Positions 54,830-63,957 of a DNA stretch of 64,000 bases are shown here, piece after piece. The notes below the pieces were generated by a model, which had not been told where the DNA came from, ran no database searches, and was given only the letters and a program-made list of their open reading frames with translations. This stretch comes from Caballeronia sp. M1242 (lineage in GTDB: Bacteria > Pseudomonadota > Gammaproteobacteria > Burkholderiales > Burkholderiaceae). The stretch lies in NCBI RefSeq assembly GCF_017220215.1, contig NZ_CP071129.1, positions 1,240,001-1,304,000 on the forward strand, in the 5' to 3' direction. Numbering within the stretch: position 1 is the stretch's first letter; each line of letters starts with the position of its first letter. A program made the position numbers and the translations under genes.

Positions 54830-56218
54830 ATGAACGCACCGTCCAAAGATCCGCAACTCGACGCGCTGAAGGTTCCGCCGCACTCGATCGAAGCCGAGCA
54901 ATCGGTGATCGGCGGCTTGCTGCTGGATAACGCGGCATGGGACCGCATCGCCGACGTGATGTCGCAGAGCGACTTCTATCGCTACGACCATCGCATCATC
55001 TACGAGCACATCGGCAAGCTGATCGCCGCGACGCGGCCGGCTGACGTGATCACCGTCTACGAATCGCTGACGATGGCCGGCAAGGCCGAGGAAGTGGGCG
55101 GCCTCGCGTATCTGAACGCGCTCGCGCAGAACACGCCGAGCGCGGCGAATATCCGCCGCTATGCGGAAATCGTGCGCGACCGCGCGGTGCTGCGCCGTCT
55201 CGTGTCCGTGGCGGATGAAATCTCCGCCGACGCATTCAATCCGCAAGGCAAGGAAGTCCGGCAGATTCTGGACGAAGCCGAAGCGCGCGTGTTCTCGATC
55301 GCCGAAGACGGCGCGCGCGGCACGCAGGGCTTCCTCGAAATCGGACCGCTGCTGACGCAGGTCGTCGAGCGCATCGACACGCTTTACCACACGGCGAATC
55401 CGAGCGACGTCACCGGCACGCCGACTGGCTTCGTCGATCTCGACCGCATGACCTCGGGCATGCACGGCGGCGAACTGATTATCGTGGCGGGGCGCCCCTC
55501 GATGGGTAAGACGGCGTTTTCGATGAACATCGGCGAATACGTGGCCGTCGAGTACGGCTTACCCGTTGCCGTGTTCTCGATGGAAATGCCCGGCACGCAG
55601 TTGACCATGCGTATGCTCGGCTCGGTCGGCCGGCTCGATCAGCACCGCATGCGCACGGGCCGTCTCACCGACGAAGACTGGCCGAAGCTCACGCATGCCG
55701 TGCAGAAAATGAGCGAGGCGCAGCTTTTCATCGACGAAACCGGTGGCCTCAATCCGATGGAATTGCGCTCGCGGGCGCGGCGCCTGTCGCGCCAGTGCGG
55801 CAAGCTCGGGCTGATCATCGTCGACTATTTGCAGCTGATGTCAGGCTCCGGCGGCGGCGAGAACCGCGCAACCGAGATCTCCGAGATCTCGCGTTCGCTG
55901 AAGGGGCTCGCGAAGGAACTCGACGTGCCGGTAATCGCGCTGTCGCAGCTCAATCGCGGTCTCGAGCAGCGTCCGAACAAGCGGCCGATCATGTCCGACC
56001 TGCGCGAGTCCGGCGCTATCGAGCAGGACGCGGACGTGATCCTCTTCATCTACCGCGACGAGGTGTATAACCCTGACAGTCCGGACAAAGGCACCGCGGA
56101 AATCATCATCGGCAAGCAGCGTAACGGTCCCATCGGACCGGTTCGCCTGACGTTCCACGGCCAATACACGAAGTTCGACAACTTCGCCGGCGTTCAGAGC
56201 TTCTACGGCGGCGAATAG
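54830..56218 (+). CDS. dnaB: Replicative DNA helicase DnaB
   Basis: A 462-residue hexameric helicase. The N-terminal domain (SIEAEQSVIGGLLLDNAAWDRI) binds primase; the RecA-like domain has Walker A GRPSMGKTAFS with Lys227, LIIVDYLQLM as Walker B and the arginine-finger segment SDLRESGAIEQDADVI. Full length, no intein. It lies 50 bp after the rplI terminator, in the usual order after L9, but has its own transcription. Confidence 0.97.
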   Translation: MNAPSKDPQLDALKVPPHSIEAEQSVIGGLLLDNAAWDRIADVMSQSDFYRYDHRIIYEHIGKLIAATRPADVITVYESLTMAGKAEEVGGLAYLNALAQNTPSAANIRRYAEIVRDRAVLRRLVSVADEISADAFNPQGKEVRQILDEAEARVFSIAEDGARGTQGFLEIGPLLTQVVERIDTLYHTANPSDVTGTPTGFVDLDRMTSGMHGGELIIVAGRPSMGKTAFSMNIGEYVAVEYGLPVAVFSMEMPGTQLTMRMLGSVGRLDQHRMRTGRLTDEDWPKLTHAVQKMSEAQLFIDETGGLNPMELRSRARRLSRQCGKLGLIIVDYLQLMSGSGGGENRATEISEISRSLKGLAKELDVPVIALSQLNRGLEQRPNKRPIMSDLRESGAIEQDADVILFIYRDEVYNPDSPDKGTAEIIIGKQRNGPIGPVRLTFHGQYTKFDNFAGVQSFYGGE

Positions 56219-56356
56219 CCTCGTTCACGCAAGACTGTCAAGCCTTCGATCAGAGCCCCATGCACGCGGCGTCCGAGCGCGGTGCGCGGGGTGCTGGGCG
56301 CAGGTACAATATGTCGGTTTGATGTCAGCCTCATTGACCCATCTATCGGGACTTTC

Positions 56357-56983
56357 ATGTTCGGTCGTTTCATGCCCACAGAGGGCAAATTCTTCGAGAT
56401 TTTTAACGCGCACGCGAAATGCATGGTCGATGCAAGCCGCGAGCTCGAACTGCTGATCGACAACCTCGACGAAGCCGAGGTTCACAAGCAGAACGTCCAG
56501 ACCAACGAAAAGCGTGCCGACAAGCTCACGCACGAAACCATCGATCTGCTGCACAAGACGTTCATCACGCCGCTCGATCGCGACGAAATCCACAAGCTCA
56601 TCACGACGATGGACGACATCCTCGACCTGATGGAGGACGTCGCCACAGCCATTTCGCTGTACGACGTGCGCGCGGTGACGTCGGAAGCGAGCCAGCTCGC
56701 GCATATCTGCACGGCCACGTGTCTGCGCGTGCAGCAGGCCGTGAGTCTGCTCGAAGACATGAAACGCGCAAGTGAAATTCTCAAGATCTGCGAAGAAATC
56801 GACCGCCTGGAGTCGGACGCGGACCGCGTCCTGCGCTCGGCCATGTCGAAGCTCTTCCGCGAGGAAGACGACGTGAAGACGCTCATCAAGCTCAAGGCGA
56901 TCTACGAGCTTCTGGAGACGATCACCGACAAGTGCGAGGATGTCGCGAACATCATCGAAGGCATCGTGCTGGAAAACGCCTGA
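56357..56983 (+). CDS. DUF47 (PhoU-like) phosphate-transport accessory protein
   Basis: A 208-residue all-helical protein, MFGRFMPTEGKFFEIFNAHAK, with two PhoU-like metal motifs: ETIDLLHKTFITPLDRDEIHKLI and IDRLESDADRVLRSAMSKLF. DUF47 proteins pair with Pit carriers and are thought to restrain or gate them. The pit gene follows 102 bp later on the same strand, which supports that role. The start at 56357 is favoured by homology; the ribosome site is weak. Confidence 0.92.
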   Translation: MFGRFMPTEGKFFEIFNAHAKCMVDASRELELLIDNLDEAEVHKQNVQTNEKRADKLTHETIDLLHKTFITPLDRDEIHKLITTMDDILDLMEDVATAISLYDVRAVTSEASQLAHICTATCLRVQQAVSLLEDMKRASEILKICEEIDRLESDADRVLRSAMSKLFREEDDVKTLIKLKAIYELLETITDKCEDVANIIEGIVLENA

Positions 56984-57085
56984 TCATGCCGCCCGAGCCC
57001 GTTCGCGCAGGACTCATCGGATGCGGCGGGCGATGACGACACAGACCGGCCGTCAGTACAGCGCCGGTCAATACCACACCAACTG

Positions 57086-58096
57086 ATGCATTCGATTCAA
57101 CTCGCTATCTGGGCAGTCGCTACGCTCGTCATGGTCGCACTCGTGTTCGACTTCATGAACGGCTTCCACGACGCCGCCAACTCCATCGCGACGGTCGTTT
57201 CAACCGGCGTGCTGAAGCCGCAGCAAGCCGTCGCGTTCGCCGCGGCGTTCAACGTCATCGCGTATTTCATCTTTCACCTGAAAGTCGCCGCGACGGTCGG
57301 CAGGGGCACGATCGACCCCGACATCGTCGATCACTACGTCATCTTCGGCGCGCTCGTGGGCGCGATCGGCTGGAACATCGTCACGTGGGTGTACGGCATT
57401 CCGTCGAGCTCGTCGCACGCGCTGATCGGCGGGCTCGTCGGCGCCGCGCTCGCAAAGTCGGGCTGGGGCTCGCTGAACTGGGACGGGCTCCTGAAGACGG
57501 TCGCGTTCATCTTCATCTCGCCGCTGCTCGGCTTCGTGCTCGGCTCGTTCTTCATGCTGCTGGTGTCGTGGCTGTATTTCCGCACGCCGCCGTCGAAAGT
57601 GGACCGGCGTTTCCGGCGGCTGCAATTGCTCTCGGCCGGGCTGTATTCGCTCGGGCACGGCGGCAACGACGCGCAGAAGACCATCGGCATCATCTGGATG
57701 CTGCTGATCGCAACCGGCTACGCTTCCGTGGGCTCTGACGCGCCGCCGATCTGGGTGATCGGGCTCTGTTATCTGTCGATGGGGCTCGGCACGCTGTTTG
57801 GCGGATGGCGCATCGTGCGCACGATGGGCCAGAAGATCACCAAGCTCAAACCCGTCGGCGGCTTTTGCGCGGAGACGGGCGGGGCGATCACGCTCTTCGT
57901 CGCGTCGTTCCTCGGCATTCCCGTTTCCACGACGCACACCATCACCGGCGCGATCGTCGGCGTGGGCGCGACGCAGAAGTTCAGCGCGGTGCGCTGGGGC
58001 GTCGCGGGCAATATCGTGTGGGCGTGGATTTTGACGATCCCAGCTTCCTCGGCGCTCGCCGCGGCCGGCTGGTGGCTCGGGCACCGCTTCCTGTAA
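57086..58096 (+). CDS. pit: Inorganic phosphate transporter, Pit family
   Basis: A 336-residue carrier with about ten helices. Both Pit repeats are evident: FDFMNGFHDAANSIATVVSTG in the first and LYSLGHGGNDAQKTIGIIW in the second, with GIPSSSSHALIGGLVGA and GIPVSTTHTITGAIVG as the paired substrate loops. It moves metal-phosphate with protons. It works with the upstream DUF47 protein. Confidence 0.95.
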   Translation: MHSIQLAIWAVATLVMVALVFDFMNGFHDAANSIATVVSTGVLKPQQAVAFAAAFNVIAYFIFHLKVAATVGRGTIDPDIVDHYVIFGALVGAIGWNIVTWVYGIPSSSSHALIGGLVGAALAKSGWGSLNWDGLLKTVAFIFISPLLGFVLGSFFMLLVSWLYFRTPPSKVDRRFRRLQLLSAGLYSLGHGGNDAQKTIGIIWMLLIATGYASVGSDAPPIWVIGLCYLSMGLGTLFGGWRIVRTMGQKITKLKPVGGFCAETGGAITLFVASFLGIPVSTTHTITGAIVGVGATQKFSAVRWGVAGNIVWAWILTIPASSALAAAGWWLGHRFL

Positions 58097-58113
58097 GCAG
58101 TCAACTTTGGCCT

Positions 58114-58139
58114 GCGGCCCGCGTTAGAAAGCGGGCCGC
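58114..58139. terminator. GC hairpin between convergent pit and SDR genes
   Basis: GCGGCCCGC (58114-58122) pairs perfectly with GCGGGCCGC (58131-58139), loop GTTAGAAA. There is no U-tract, so it may slow rather than terminate transcription. Confidence 0.5.
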
Positions 58140-58145
58140 GGCGCA

Positions 58146-58952
58146 TCAGATGATCGGCGACGACACCCCGTCCATCGGAATGATCGCGCCCGACACATAA
58201 CTCGCGCGGCGGCTCGCCAGAAAGAGGGCGACGTCGGCGATTTCCTCCGGTTTCGCGTAACGCCCGAGCGGCACCTTGGCCTGACTTTCGGCGAGCACCT
58301 GATCGCGCGTGACGCCTTGTCGTTGCGCCTCCAGTTGCAGCGCTTCCTCGACGCGTTCGGTGAGCGTCGCGCCCGGATTGATCGCGTTGATGCGAATGCC
58401 GAGCTTCGCGTAGTGATGCGCGAGTCCGACGGTGTTGAGCATCAGCGCCGCGTTGGCCGCGCCGCCCGCGATGTGAATGTCCGTCGCGATCTTGCCGCCC
58501 ATGCCCACGATGTTGACGATCGCGCCCGGCTCCGCGCCGGGATCGCTGCGCAGGCGCTCGGCCATGCGCTTGAGCACGACCTGTTGCGGATAGACGTACG
58601 AGAAGTACTTCGCGTCCATCGCGGCCTTGTAGGCGGCGGCGTCGAGCGTATCGGGGTCGTAGCGGCGGGCGGCGCCTGCGCTGTTGATCAGAATATCGAT
58701 GGGACCGAGCGCCGCGCTCGCTTCTTCGACCACGTCTTCCGCGCTATGCGCCTCGTGCAGATCGGCGCGCGCGAGGTGGACGTGATGACCGTCGGCCGCC
58801 AGTTGTTCGCGCGCACGGGCGAGATTCGCGGCATCGCGCGACACGATGGCGACTTTCGCGCCTTCGCTCGCAAACGCCTTCGCGCACGCAAAGCCGATTC
58901 CCTTGCTGCCGCCCGTGATCAACACGACCTTGCCGGCCAGTCCCAGATCCAT
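58146..58952 (-). CDS. Short-chain dehydrogenase/reductase
   Basis: A 268-residue Rossmann enzyme: cofactor loop VVLITGGSKGIGFACAKAF, NSAGAA (the NNAG position), catalytic Ser region VNIVGMGG and a C-terminal ALFLASRRASYVSGAIIPMDG. The classical YxxxK is not plain: the expected Tyr/Lys helix reads AALMLNTVGLAHHYAKLGIRI, where His appears in place of Tyr. Some SDR subfamilies differ here, so activity should not be assumed. The substrate is unknown and no partner gene is adjacent. Confidence 0.87.
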   Translation of the reverse strand: MDLGLAGKVVLITGGSKGIGFACAKAFASEGAKVAIVSRDAANLARAREQLAADGHHVHLARADLHEAHSAEDVVEEASAALGPIDILINSAGAARRYDPDTLDAAAYKAAMDAKYFSYVYPQQVVLKRMAERLRSDPGAEPGAIVNIVGMGGKIATDIHIAGGAANAALMLNTVGLAHHYAKLGIRINAINPGATLTERVEEALQLEAQRQGVTRDQVLAESQAKVPLGRYAKPEEIADVALFLASRRASYVSGAIIPMDGVSSPII

Positions 58953-59054
58953 GATCTTGCGCTCCTATCGGTTCTTTGATGCCGCTGTCGAGGAAGTATC
59001 GGACACGATAGCAGAGGACGGCGTGAGTGTCGCATTGCGCGGCTTGGCGTCGCG

Positions 59055-60989
59055 TCAGTCGGCGCCTGTTGCGAACCGGGCGATGGGGTCGTCGTTCGAT
59101 GCGGCGCGCGGCGGAGTAAGCGAGCCCGTCGACGCCCGCATCGCGCGCACGGGCGGTTCGGCGGGCTGCGACGCCATGGCCGCTTGCGCTTGCTGCCGCG
59201 CGGCGCGTGAGAGTGGCGGTGGAGGCTCGTAGGCATCGGCGGCGGCCTGGATCGGATCGGGTGCCTGGCTCGCGGGCGCGATTGTTCTTCTGCTGGCTGT
59301 CTGCGACTGGCGCTGTGCGGCGCTCAACGATGCGGGCGGTGGTTCGTATGGGTCAGCGCCGGCGGCAGATGTTTGACGGGCGAAGGCCGAAGCCGCTGCA
59401 GACGATTGCCGCTGCGCCGCGCTCGACGAAGCGGGCGGCGGTTCGAAAGCGTCCGCGCTGGCGGCTGCGCCAGGCGTTCGACGCGCGTAAGCCGAAGCCG
59501 CAGCGGACGATTGCCGCTGCCCAGCGCTCAACGAAGCGGGCGGCGGTTCGAAGGCATCGGCATTGGCCGATGCCGCAGGCGCTTGACGTGCGTAGGCCGA
59601 AGCCGCTGCAGACGATTGCCGCTGCGCCGCGCTCGACGAAGCGGGTGGCGGTTCGAAGGAATCGGCATTGGCTGATGCTGCGGGCGTTTGACGCGCGTAG
59701 GCCGAAGCCGCAGCGGACGATTGCCGTTGCGCGGCGGTCAATGATGCAGGCGGCGGCTCGAAGGCGTCCGCGCTGGCGGCTGCGGTAGGCGCTTGCCGCG
59801 TGTAGGCCGAAGGCGCAGCAGACGCCTGCCTCTGCGCGGCGGTCAACGATGCGGGCAGTGGTTCGAAGGCGTCGCCGCTAGTGGCCACTGCGGGCGCTTT
59901 CTGCGCGTAGGCCGAAGCCGTCGCCGACGATTGCCTCTGCTCGGCGCTCAACGATGCAGGCGGCGGTTCGAACGCATCGGCGCTAGCGAGTGCTGCGGGC
60001 GTTCGGCGGGCGTAAGTCGAAGCCCCAGTAGACGATTGCCGTCGCGCAGCGCTCAACGATGTAGGCGGCGGCTCAAAGGCATCGGCGCCAGCGGGTGCTG
60101 CGGGCGTCTGGCGGGCGTAAGCCGAAGCCCCAGCCGACCACTGCCGCTGCGCAGCGTTCACCGACGCCGGCGGCGGCTCGAAAGAGTCCGCGCCGGTGAT
60201 TGCGGCCGGCTTCTGGCGGACATTGGCCGAGGCGACGGAAGCACCAGCCGTCGTCGCTGAGACAGGCGCCCGGCTCGCATATGCCGAAGCCATAGACGTT
60301 TGCAGCTGCGCCGCGCCGATCGACGTCGACGGTCGCTCGACGGCAGCGACACTGGCCGTTGCCGGCATCGGCTGACGCGCATACGCCGGCTCCCCAGAAT
60401 CCGCCCCGCGCGACGCCACATACGTCGGCGCATCGAACGGCGTCGGCGCCGTCTTCGGCGGCGCGACGCGGCGAATGCCGTCAAACCGCTTCGCCCAATA
60501 AGGATTCGTCAGGTAATCGAGCCGCACGGTGCCGCCCGTCGACGGCGCATTCACGAAACGCAGCTTGCCGACATAAATGCCCACATGCGAATGCGGCCGC
60601 CCGGTCGTGTTGAAGAAGATCAGGTCGCCGGGCGCGACTTCGTCCGGCTCGATGGATTCTCCGCGCCCGCTCATTTCGGCGGTCGTGCGCGGCAGATTCA
60701 CGGACGCGGCGCGATCAACGACATAGCGCACGAGCCCGCTGCAATCGAAACCTGCCTCCGGCGTATTGCCGCCCCATCGATACGGCACGCCGACGAGCGA
60801 CATCGCCTGAATGGAAATTTCCTCGCGCCCGACGCTGTGATCGACGAAGTTCGGGAAGCCCGACGGCGGCTTATACGCGCGCGGCGTCGTGCCGGCCGAG
60901 ACCGCGGGCTTGCGCGCCGCCTGTTGCGGCGCGCTTCCGCACGCGGCAAGCAGGACGGACACGAAAAGCGGTAGCCAGATTCGACGCAT
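59055..60989 (-). CDS. NlpC/P60 lipoprotein with long tandem-repeat tail
   Basis: A 644-residue protein. A lipoprotein signal (MRRIWLPLFVSVLLAAC, lipidated Cys17) is followed by an NlpC/P60 domain at about 55-165: RWGGNTPEAGFDCSGLVRYV with nucleophile Cys83 and HSHVGIYVG with His134. It should cleave stem peptides of peptidoglycan. The rest, 470 residues, is disordered and rich in Ala, Ser, Pro and Gln. Residues 266-543 are eight tandem units of 35 residues (the last 33) with the pattern ADAFEPPPASLSAAQRQSS. Two looser units follow. Most homologues end shortly after the catalytic domain, so this tail is an unusual addition; it may span the periplasm or bind the wall. Repeat number probably varies between strains. 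Confidence 0.9.
   Translation of the reverse strand: MRRIWLPLFVSVLLAACGSAPQQAARKPAVSAGTTPRAYKPPSGFPNFVDHSVGREEISIQAMSLVGVPYRWGGNTPEAGFDCSGLVRYVVDRAASVNLPRTTAEMSGRGESIEPDEVAPGDLIFFNTTGRPHSHVGIYVGKLRFVNAPSTGGTVRLDYLTNPYWAKRFDGIRRVAPPKTAPTPFDAPTYVASRGADSGEPAYARQPMPATASVAAVERPSTSIGAAQLQTSMASAYASRAPVSATTAGASVASANVRQKPAAITGADSFEPPPASVNAAQRQWSAGASAYARQTPAAPAGADAFEPPPTSLSAARRQSSTGASTYARRTPAALASADAFEPPPASLSAEQRQSSATASAYAQKAPAVATSGDAFEPLPASLTAAQRQASAAPSAYTRQAPTAAASADAFEPPPASLTAAQRQSSAAASAYARQTPAASANADSFEPPPASSSAAQRQSSAAASAYARQAPAASANADAFEPPPASLSAGQRQSSAAASAYARRTPGAAASADAFEPPPASSSAAQRQSSAAASAFARQTSAAGADPYEPPPASLSAAQRQSQTASRRTIAPASQAPDPIQAAADAYEPPPPLSRAARQQAQAAMASQPAEPPVRAMRASTGSLTPPRAASNDDPIARFATGAD
59361..60194 (-). 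repeat. Eight tandem 105-bp in-frame repeats
   Basis: Units of 105 bp (the last 99 bp) within the NlpC/P60 gene, each encoding A-D-x-F-E-P-P-P then a Gln/Ser/Ala run and YARQxPA. The units differ at scattered bases but keep register, so selection holds the protein pattern. Confidence 0.9.
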
Positions 60990-61126
60990 TGAAGCCGAGC
61001 GAGCGCGCTCGCCGAAGAGAAGACAGTCCGCCGATACTAGCCCGCCGCACGGCCGTGCGGCAAGACATCGTGAGGTTTCACTTTAACTTTGTGCGATAAG
61101 TGTTGCGAGAGCGGAACGCGCGGACA

Positions 61127-61157
61127 AAGAAAAGCCCGGCGGATCGCTCCGCCGGGC
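61127..61157 (-). terminator. Rho-independent terminator of phoH
   Basis: On the minus strand, GCCCGGCGGA pairs with TCCGCCGGGC around GCGA and is followed by TTTTC. It lies 24 bp after the phoH stop. Confidence 0.88.
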
Positions 61158-61180
61158 CGTCGCATTGAAGTGCGCGTGCT

Positions 61181-63055
61181 TTACAGAATGTCCGAAGCGT
61201 AGTCCGCCAGTCGCGAACGCTCGCCGCGCGCCAGCGTCACATGGCCGCTGTGCGTCCAGCCCTTGAAGCGGTCGACGACGTAAGTCAGCCCCGAACTCCC
61301 TTCGGTCAGATACGGCGTGTCGATCTGCGCGATGTTGCCGAGGCACACGATCTTCGTACCCGGACCGGCGCGCGTGACGAGCGTTTTCATCTGCTTGGGC
61401 GTCAGGTTCTGCGCCTCGTCGATGATCACGTATTTATCGACGAACGTCCGCCCGCGCATGAAGTTCATGCTCTTGACCTTAAGCCGCGAGCGGATCAATT
61501 CCTGCGTGGCTGCGCGGCCCCATTCGCCGGCGGCATCGTCGGTTTTCTGGAGGACTTCGAGGTTGTCGTCGAACGCGCCCATCCACGGCTGCATCTTTTC
61601 TTCCTCGGTGCCCGGCAGGAAGCCGATGTCCTCGCCGACCGGCACCGTCGCGCGCGTCACGATAATTTCGTTGTAGCGCTTGTCGTCGAGCACTTGCGCG
61701 AGGCCGGCCGCGAGCGCCATCAGCGTCTTGCCGGTGCCCGCCTGACCGAGCAGCGTGACGAAATCGACTTCCGGATTCATCAAGAGATTCAGCGCGAAGT
61801 TCTGCTCGCGATTGCGCGCCGTGATGCCCCACACATTGTTCTTGTGATGCCCGTAGTCGCGCAGCGTCTGAAGCAGCGCCGTCTTGCCGTTGAGTTCGCG
61901 CACGACCGCGTGGAACGATGGCTCGCCGTTCTGCGGCTCGAGATAGACGAACTCGTTGACGAGCATGGACGGGCAGAGCGGCCCGGTCACGCGGTAATAC
62001 GTGGTGCCGGTCTTGGTGTCCTGCCAGCTTTCCATGCCCTTCGCGTGCTTCGTCCAGAAATCCTGGGGCAGCGCGCGCACGCCGGAATAGAGCAGGTCCT
62101 TGTCTTCAAGCACCTGATCGTTGAAGTAGTCCTCGGCGGGCAGGCCGAGCGCGTGCGCCTTGATGCGCATGTTGATGTCTTTCGACACCAGCACGACCTG
62201 CCGATCCGGCCGCTCCTTCTGCAGCGCGCGCACGACGCCGAGAATCTGGTTGTCCGCCTTGCCGATAGGCAGGCCTTCGACCGGCTCGATATCGGTCAGC
62301 GTCGTCTGGAAATACAGGCGGCCGAGCGCGTCGCGGTTGCCCTGCGCGGCAAGCGGAATGCCCTCCGACATCTGGCCCGCGTGCGCGACAAGCGCGTCGA
62401 GCGTGCGGCTCACCTGACGCGCATTGCGCGCCACTTCCGACATGCCCTTCTTGTGATTGTCGAGCTCTTCCAACGTCATCATCGGCAGATAGACGTCGTG
62501 TTCCTCGAAGCGGAAAAGCGAGCTCGGGTCGTGCATCAGCACGTTGGTGTCGAGCACGAAGAGCTTGCGCAGTTCTTCCTCGACCGCGCCGCGCTGGCGG
62601 CGCTTGTTCTGCGTGCGCGCGTCCTTGGCGGGCGCGGCGCTCGGGGCCGGCGTCGCGGCAGGCGCGTCCGCGCGCGCCTCGCGCTTGACGGGACGGGCTT
62701 CCTCGCTCGTCTCTTCCTCTTTCTGGCGCGCAGCGGGCACCGGCTGCAAGAGAGCGGCAGTCTGCTTCGTGCGACGGCCGCGCGCAACGGGCGCGCCCGG
62801 CGCGGCAGCGGCGGGCGTCTCGGCGGATGCGTCCTGCGGCGCCTGCGCGAGCACGTCACTGGCGATGGAGCGCAGCGTGGTGGCCGCATTCGCAGCTGCG
62901 GGACGCTCGGCGGCGACGGTCTCGACCGAGCCGATGGCGTCGTCGTCGCTCGCCGCAGCCTGTTTTTTCGGCTGCTTCGAAGGCCGGGCTTTGGCCTTGT
63001 ACTCTTCGGCCGGAAGGAGATGGCCGAGCTTGGCCGGGGCGGTAGGCAAAGGCAT
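61181..63055 (-). CDS. phoH: PIN-PhoH fusion ATPase (PhoH2-type)
   Basis: A 624-residue protein. Residues 1-155 are a disordered Ala/Pro/Lys extension. Then a PIN nuclease domain (LRKLFVLDTNVLMHDPSSLFRF with Asp169, MMTLEELDNHKKG with Glu197), and a C-terminal PhoH ATPase with Walker A GQAGTGKT at 427-434 and VIIDEAQN near 533-539. PIN-PhoH proteins are reported RNA helicase/RNases in other bacteria. GAGGGAAC precedes the ATG at 63055. The N-terminal extension is longer than in many relatives. Confidence 0.93.
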   Translation of the reverse strand: MPLPTAPAKLGHLLPAEEYKAKARPSKQPKKQAAASDDDAIGSVETVAAERPAAANAATTLRSIASDVLAQAPQDASAETPAAAAPGAPVARGRRTKQTAALLQPVPAARQKEEETSEEARPVKREARADAPAATPAPSAAPAKDARTQNKRRQRGAVEEELRKLFVLDTNVLMHDPSSLFRFEEHDVYLPMMTLEELDNHKKGMSEVARNARQVSRTLDALVAHAGQMSEGIPLAAQGNRDALGRLYFQTTLTDIEPVEGLPIGKADNQILGVVRALQKERPDRQVVLVSKDINMRIKAHALGLPAEDYFNDQVLEDKDLLYSGVRALPQDFWTKHAKGMESWQDTKTGTTYYRVTGPLCPSMLVNEFVYLEPQNGEPSFHAVVRELNGKTALLQTLRDYGHHKNNVWGITARNREQNFALNLLMNPEVDFVTLLGQAGTGKTLMALAAGLAQVLDDKRYNEIIVTRATVPVGEDIGFLPGTEEEKMQPWMGAFDDNLEVLQKTDDAAGEWGRAATQELIRSRLKVKSMNFMRGRTFVDKYVIIDEAQNLTPKQMKTLVTRAGPGTKIVCLGNIAQIDTPYLTEGSSGLTYVVDRFKGWTHSGHVTLARGERSRLADYASDIL

Positions 63056-63254
63056 GGTGTTCCCTCGAAAGGAATCGGGTCGTGTATCGTGCGCCGCCTG
63101 TCGCATCCTGCTCGTCCGCCCGTAAGCTACGTGTGCCGCAGTTTGCGCCCGGTGGCGCGCTTCGTTGTCGAAAACGCCGGTTCGCCTAGGTTTCGATCTG
63201 CTCCTTGAGGTTGCGTCGCGCCCACGACAAAAGCGAGGAAGCGCGCGACACCAA

Positions 63255-63292
63255 TAAAAAAGCCGCCGTTCCGGCTACCGGAACCAGCGGCT
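63255..63292 (-). terminator. Rho-independent terminator downstream of bcp
   Basis: On the minus strand AGCCGC...GTTCCGG pairs with CCGGAAC...GCGGCT around a 3-base loop, with a small bulge, then TTTTTTATT. It lies 145 bp after the bcp stop. Confidence 0.82.
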
Positions 63293-63436
63293 GACTTCTC
63301 TTTCAGAGCGCCTGCGCCGTGCCCGTTCCACATAGCCCGGGTCCATGCCGACCGCGCCAAACGGCATGCGGCGGCTCGCGCAAAGGCTTGAGGAATGGGG
63401 TGGACAGGCGCTCATTGCGAATCAATATAACGTGCC

Positions 63437-63898
63437 TCAAATGGCTTGTACAGCCTCGACGATGGCCTCCACGTGCCCCGGCACCTTGATGCCGCGAAAC
63501 TCGCGCCGCAGCACGCCGTCGGCGTCGAGCAGAAAGGTCGAGCGCTCGATGCCGCGCACTTCCTTGCCGTACATCTTCTTCATCTTGATGACGTCGAACA
63601 GCGAGCAAATGGCTTCGTCGGCGTCGGAGACGAGCGTGTAGGGCAGCTCCAGCTTGGCCTTGAAGTTGTCGTGCGACTTCACGCTGTCACGCGAGATGCC
63701 GACGATTTCCGCGCCGGCCGCCTTGAACTGGTCGTAGTGGTCGCGAAATTGCAGACTCTCCGTGGTGCAGCCCGGCGTGTTGTCCTTCGGATAGAAGAAG
63801 AGCACGACTTTCTGGCCGCGCAGGCTGGAAAGCGTGAACTCGCCGCCCGTGGCGGGCGCGGTGAAGTCGGGAACGGGCTGGTCGACTGCGACTGGCAC
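63437..63898 (-). CDS. bcp: Thioredoxin-dependent thiol peroxidase Bcp
   Basis: A 153-residue peroxiredoxin: FYPKDNTPGCTTES with peroxidatic Cys44, and GIERSTFLLDADGVLRREFRG. The second Cys five residues on, present in E. coli Bcp, is Leu here, so it is the one-Cys or thioredoxin-resolved type. It reduces peroxides in the cytoplasm. AGGAGAAA precedes the ATG. Confidence 0.95.
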   Translation of the reverse strand: MPVAVDQPVPDFTAPATGGEFTLSSLRGQKVVLFFYPKDNTPGCTTESLQFRDHYDQFKAAGAEIVGISRDSVKSHDNFKAKLELPYTLVSDADEAICSLFDVIKMKKMYGKEVRGIERSTFLLDADGVLRREFRGIKVPGHVEAIVEAVQAI

Positions 63899-63957
63899 GA
63901 AGGTTTCTCCTGTTGTTGTCTTGTGTTCGCTGTGTATCGCCGATGCAAAACGGCGTC

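Noticed and set aside
59361..60194. CRISPR-like array
   Set aside because: The 105-bp units are contiguous, in frame and without spacers, so they are protein-coding repeats.
61241..63208. 655-codon plus-strand frame opposite phoH
   Set aside because: Composition is Arg/His/Ala/Leu-rich with no motif; it is the complement of a clear PIN-PhoH gene in high-GC DNA.
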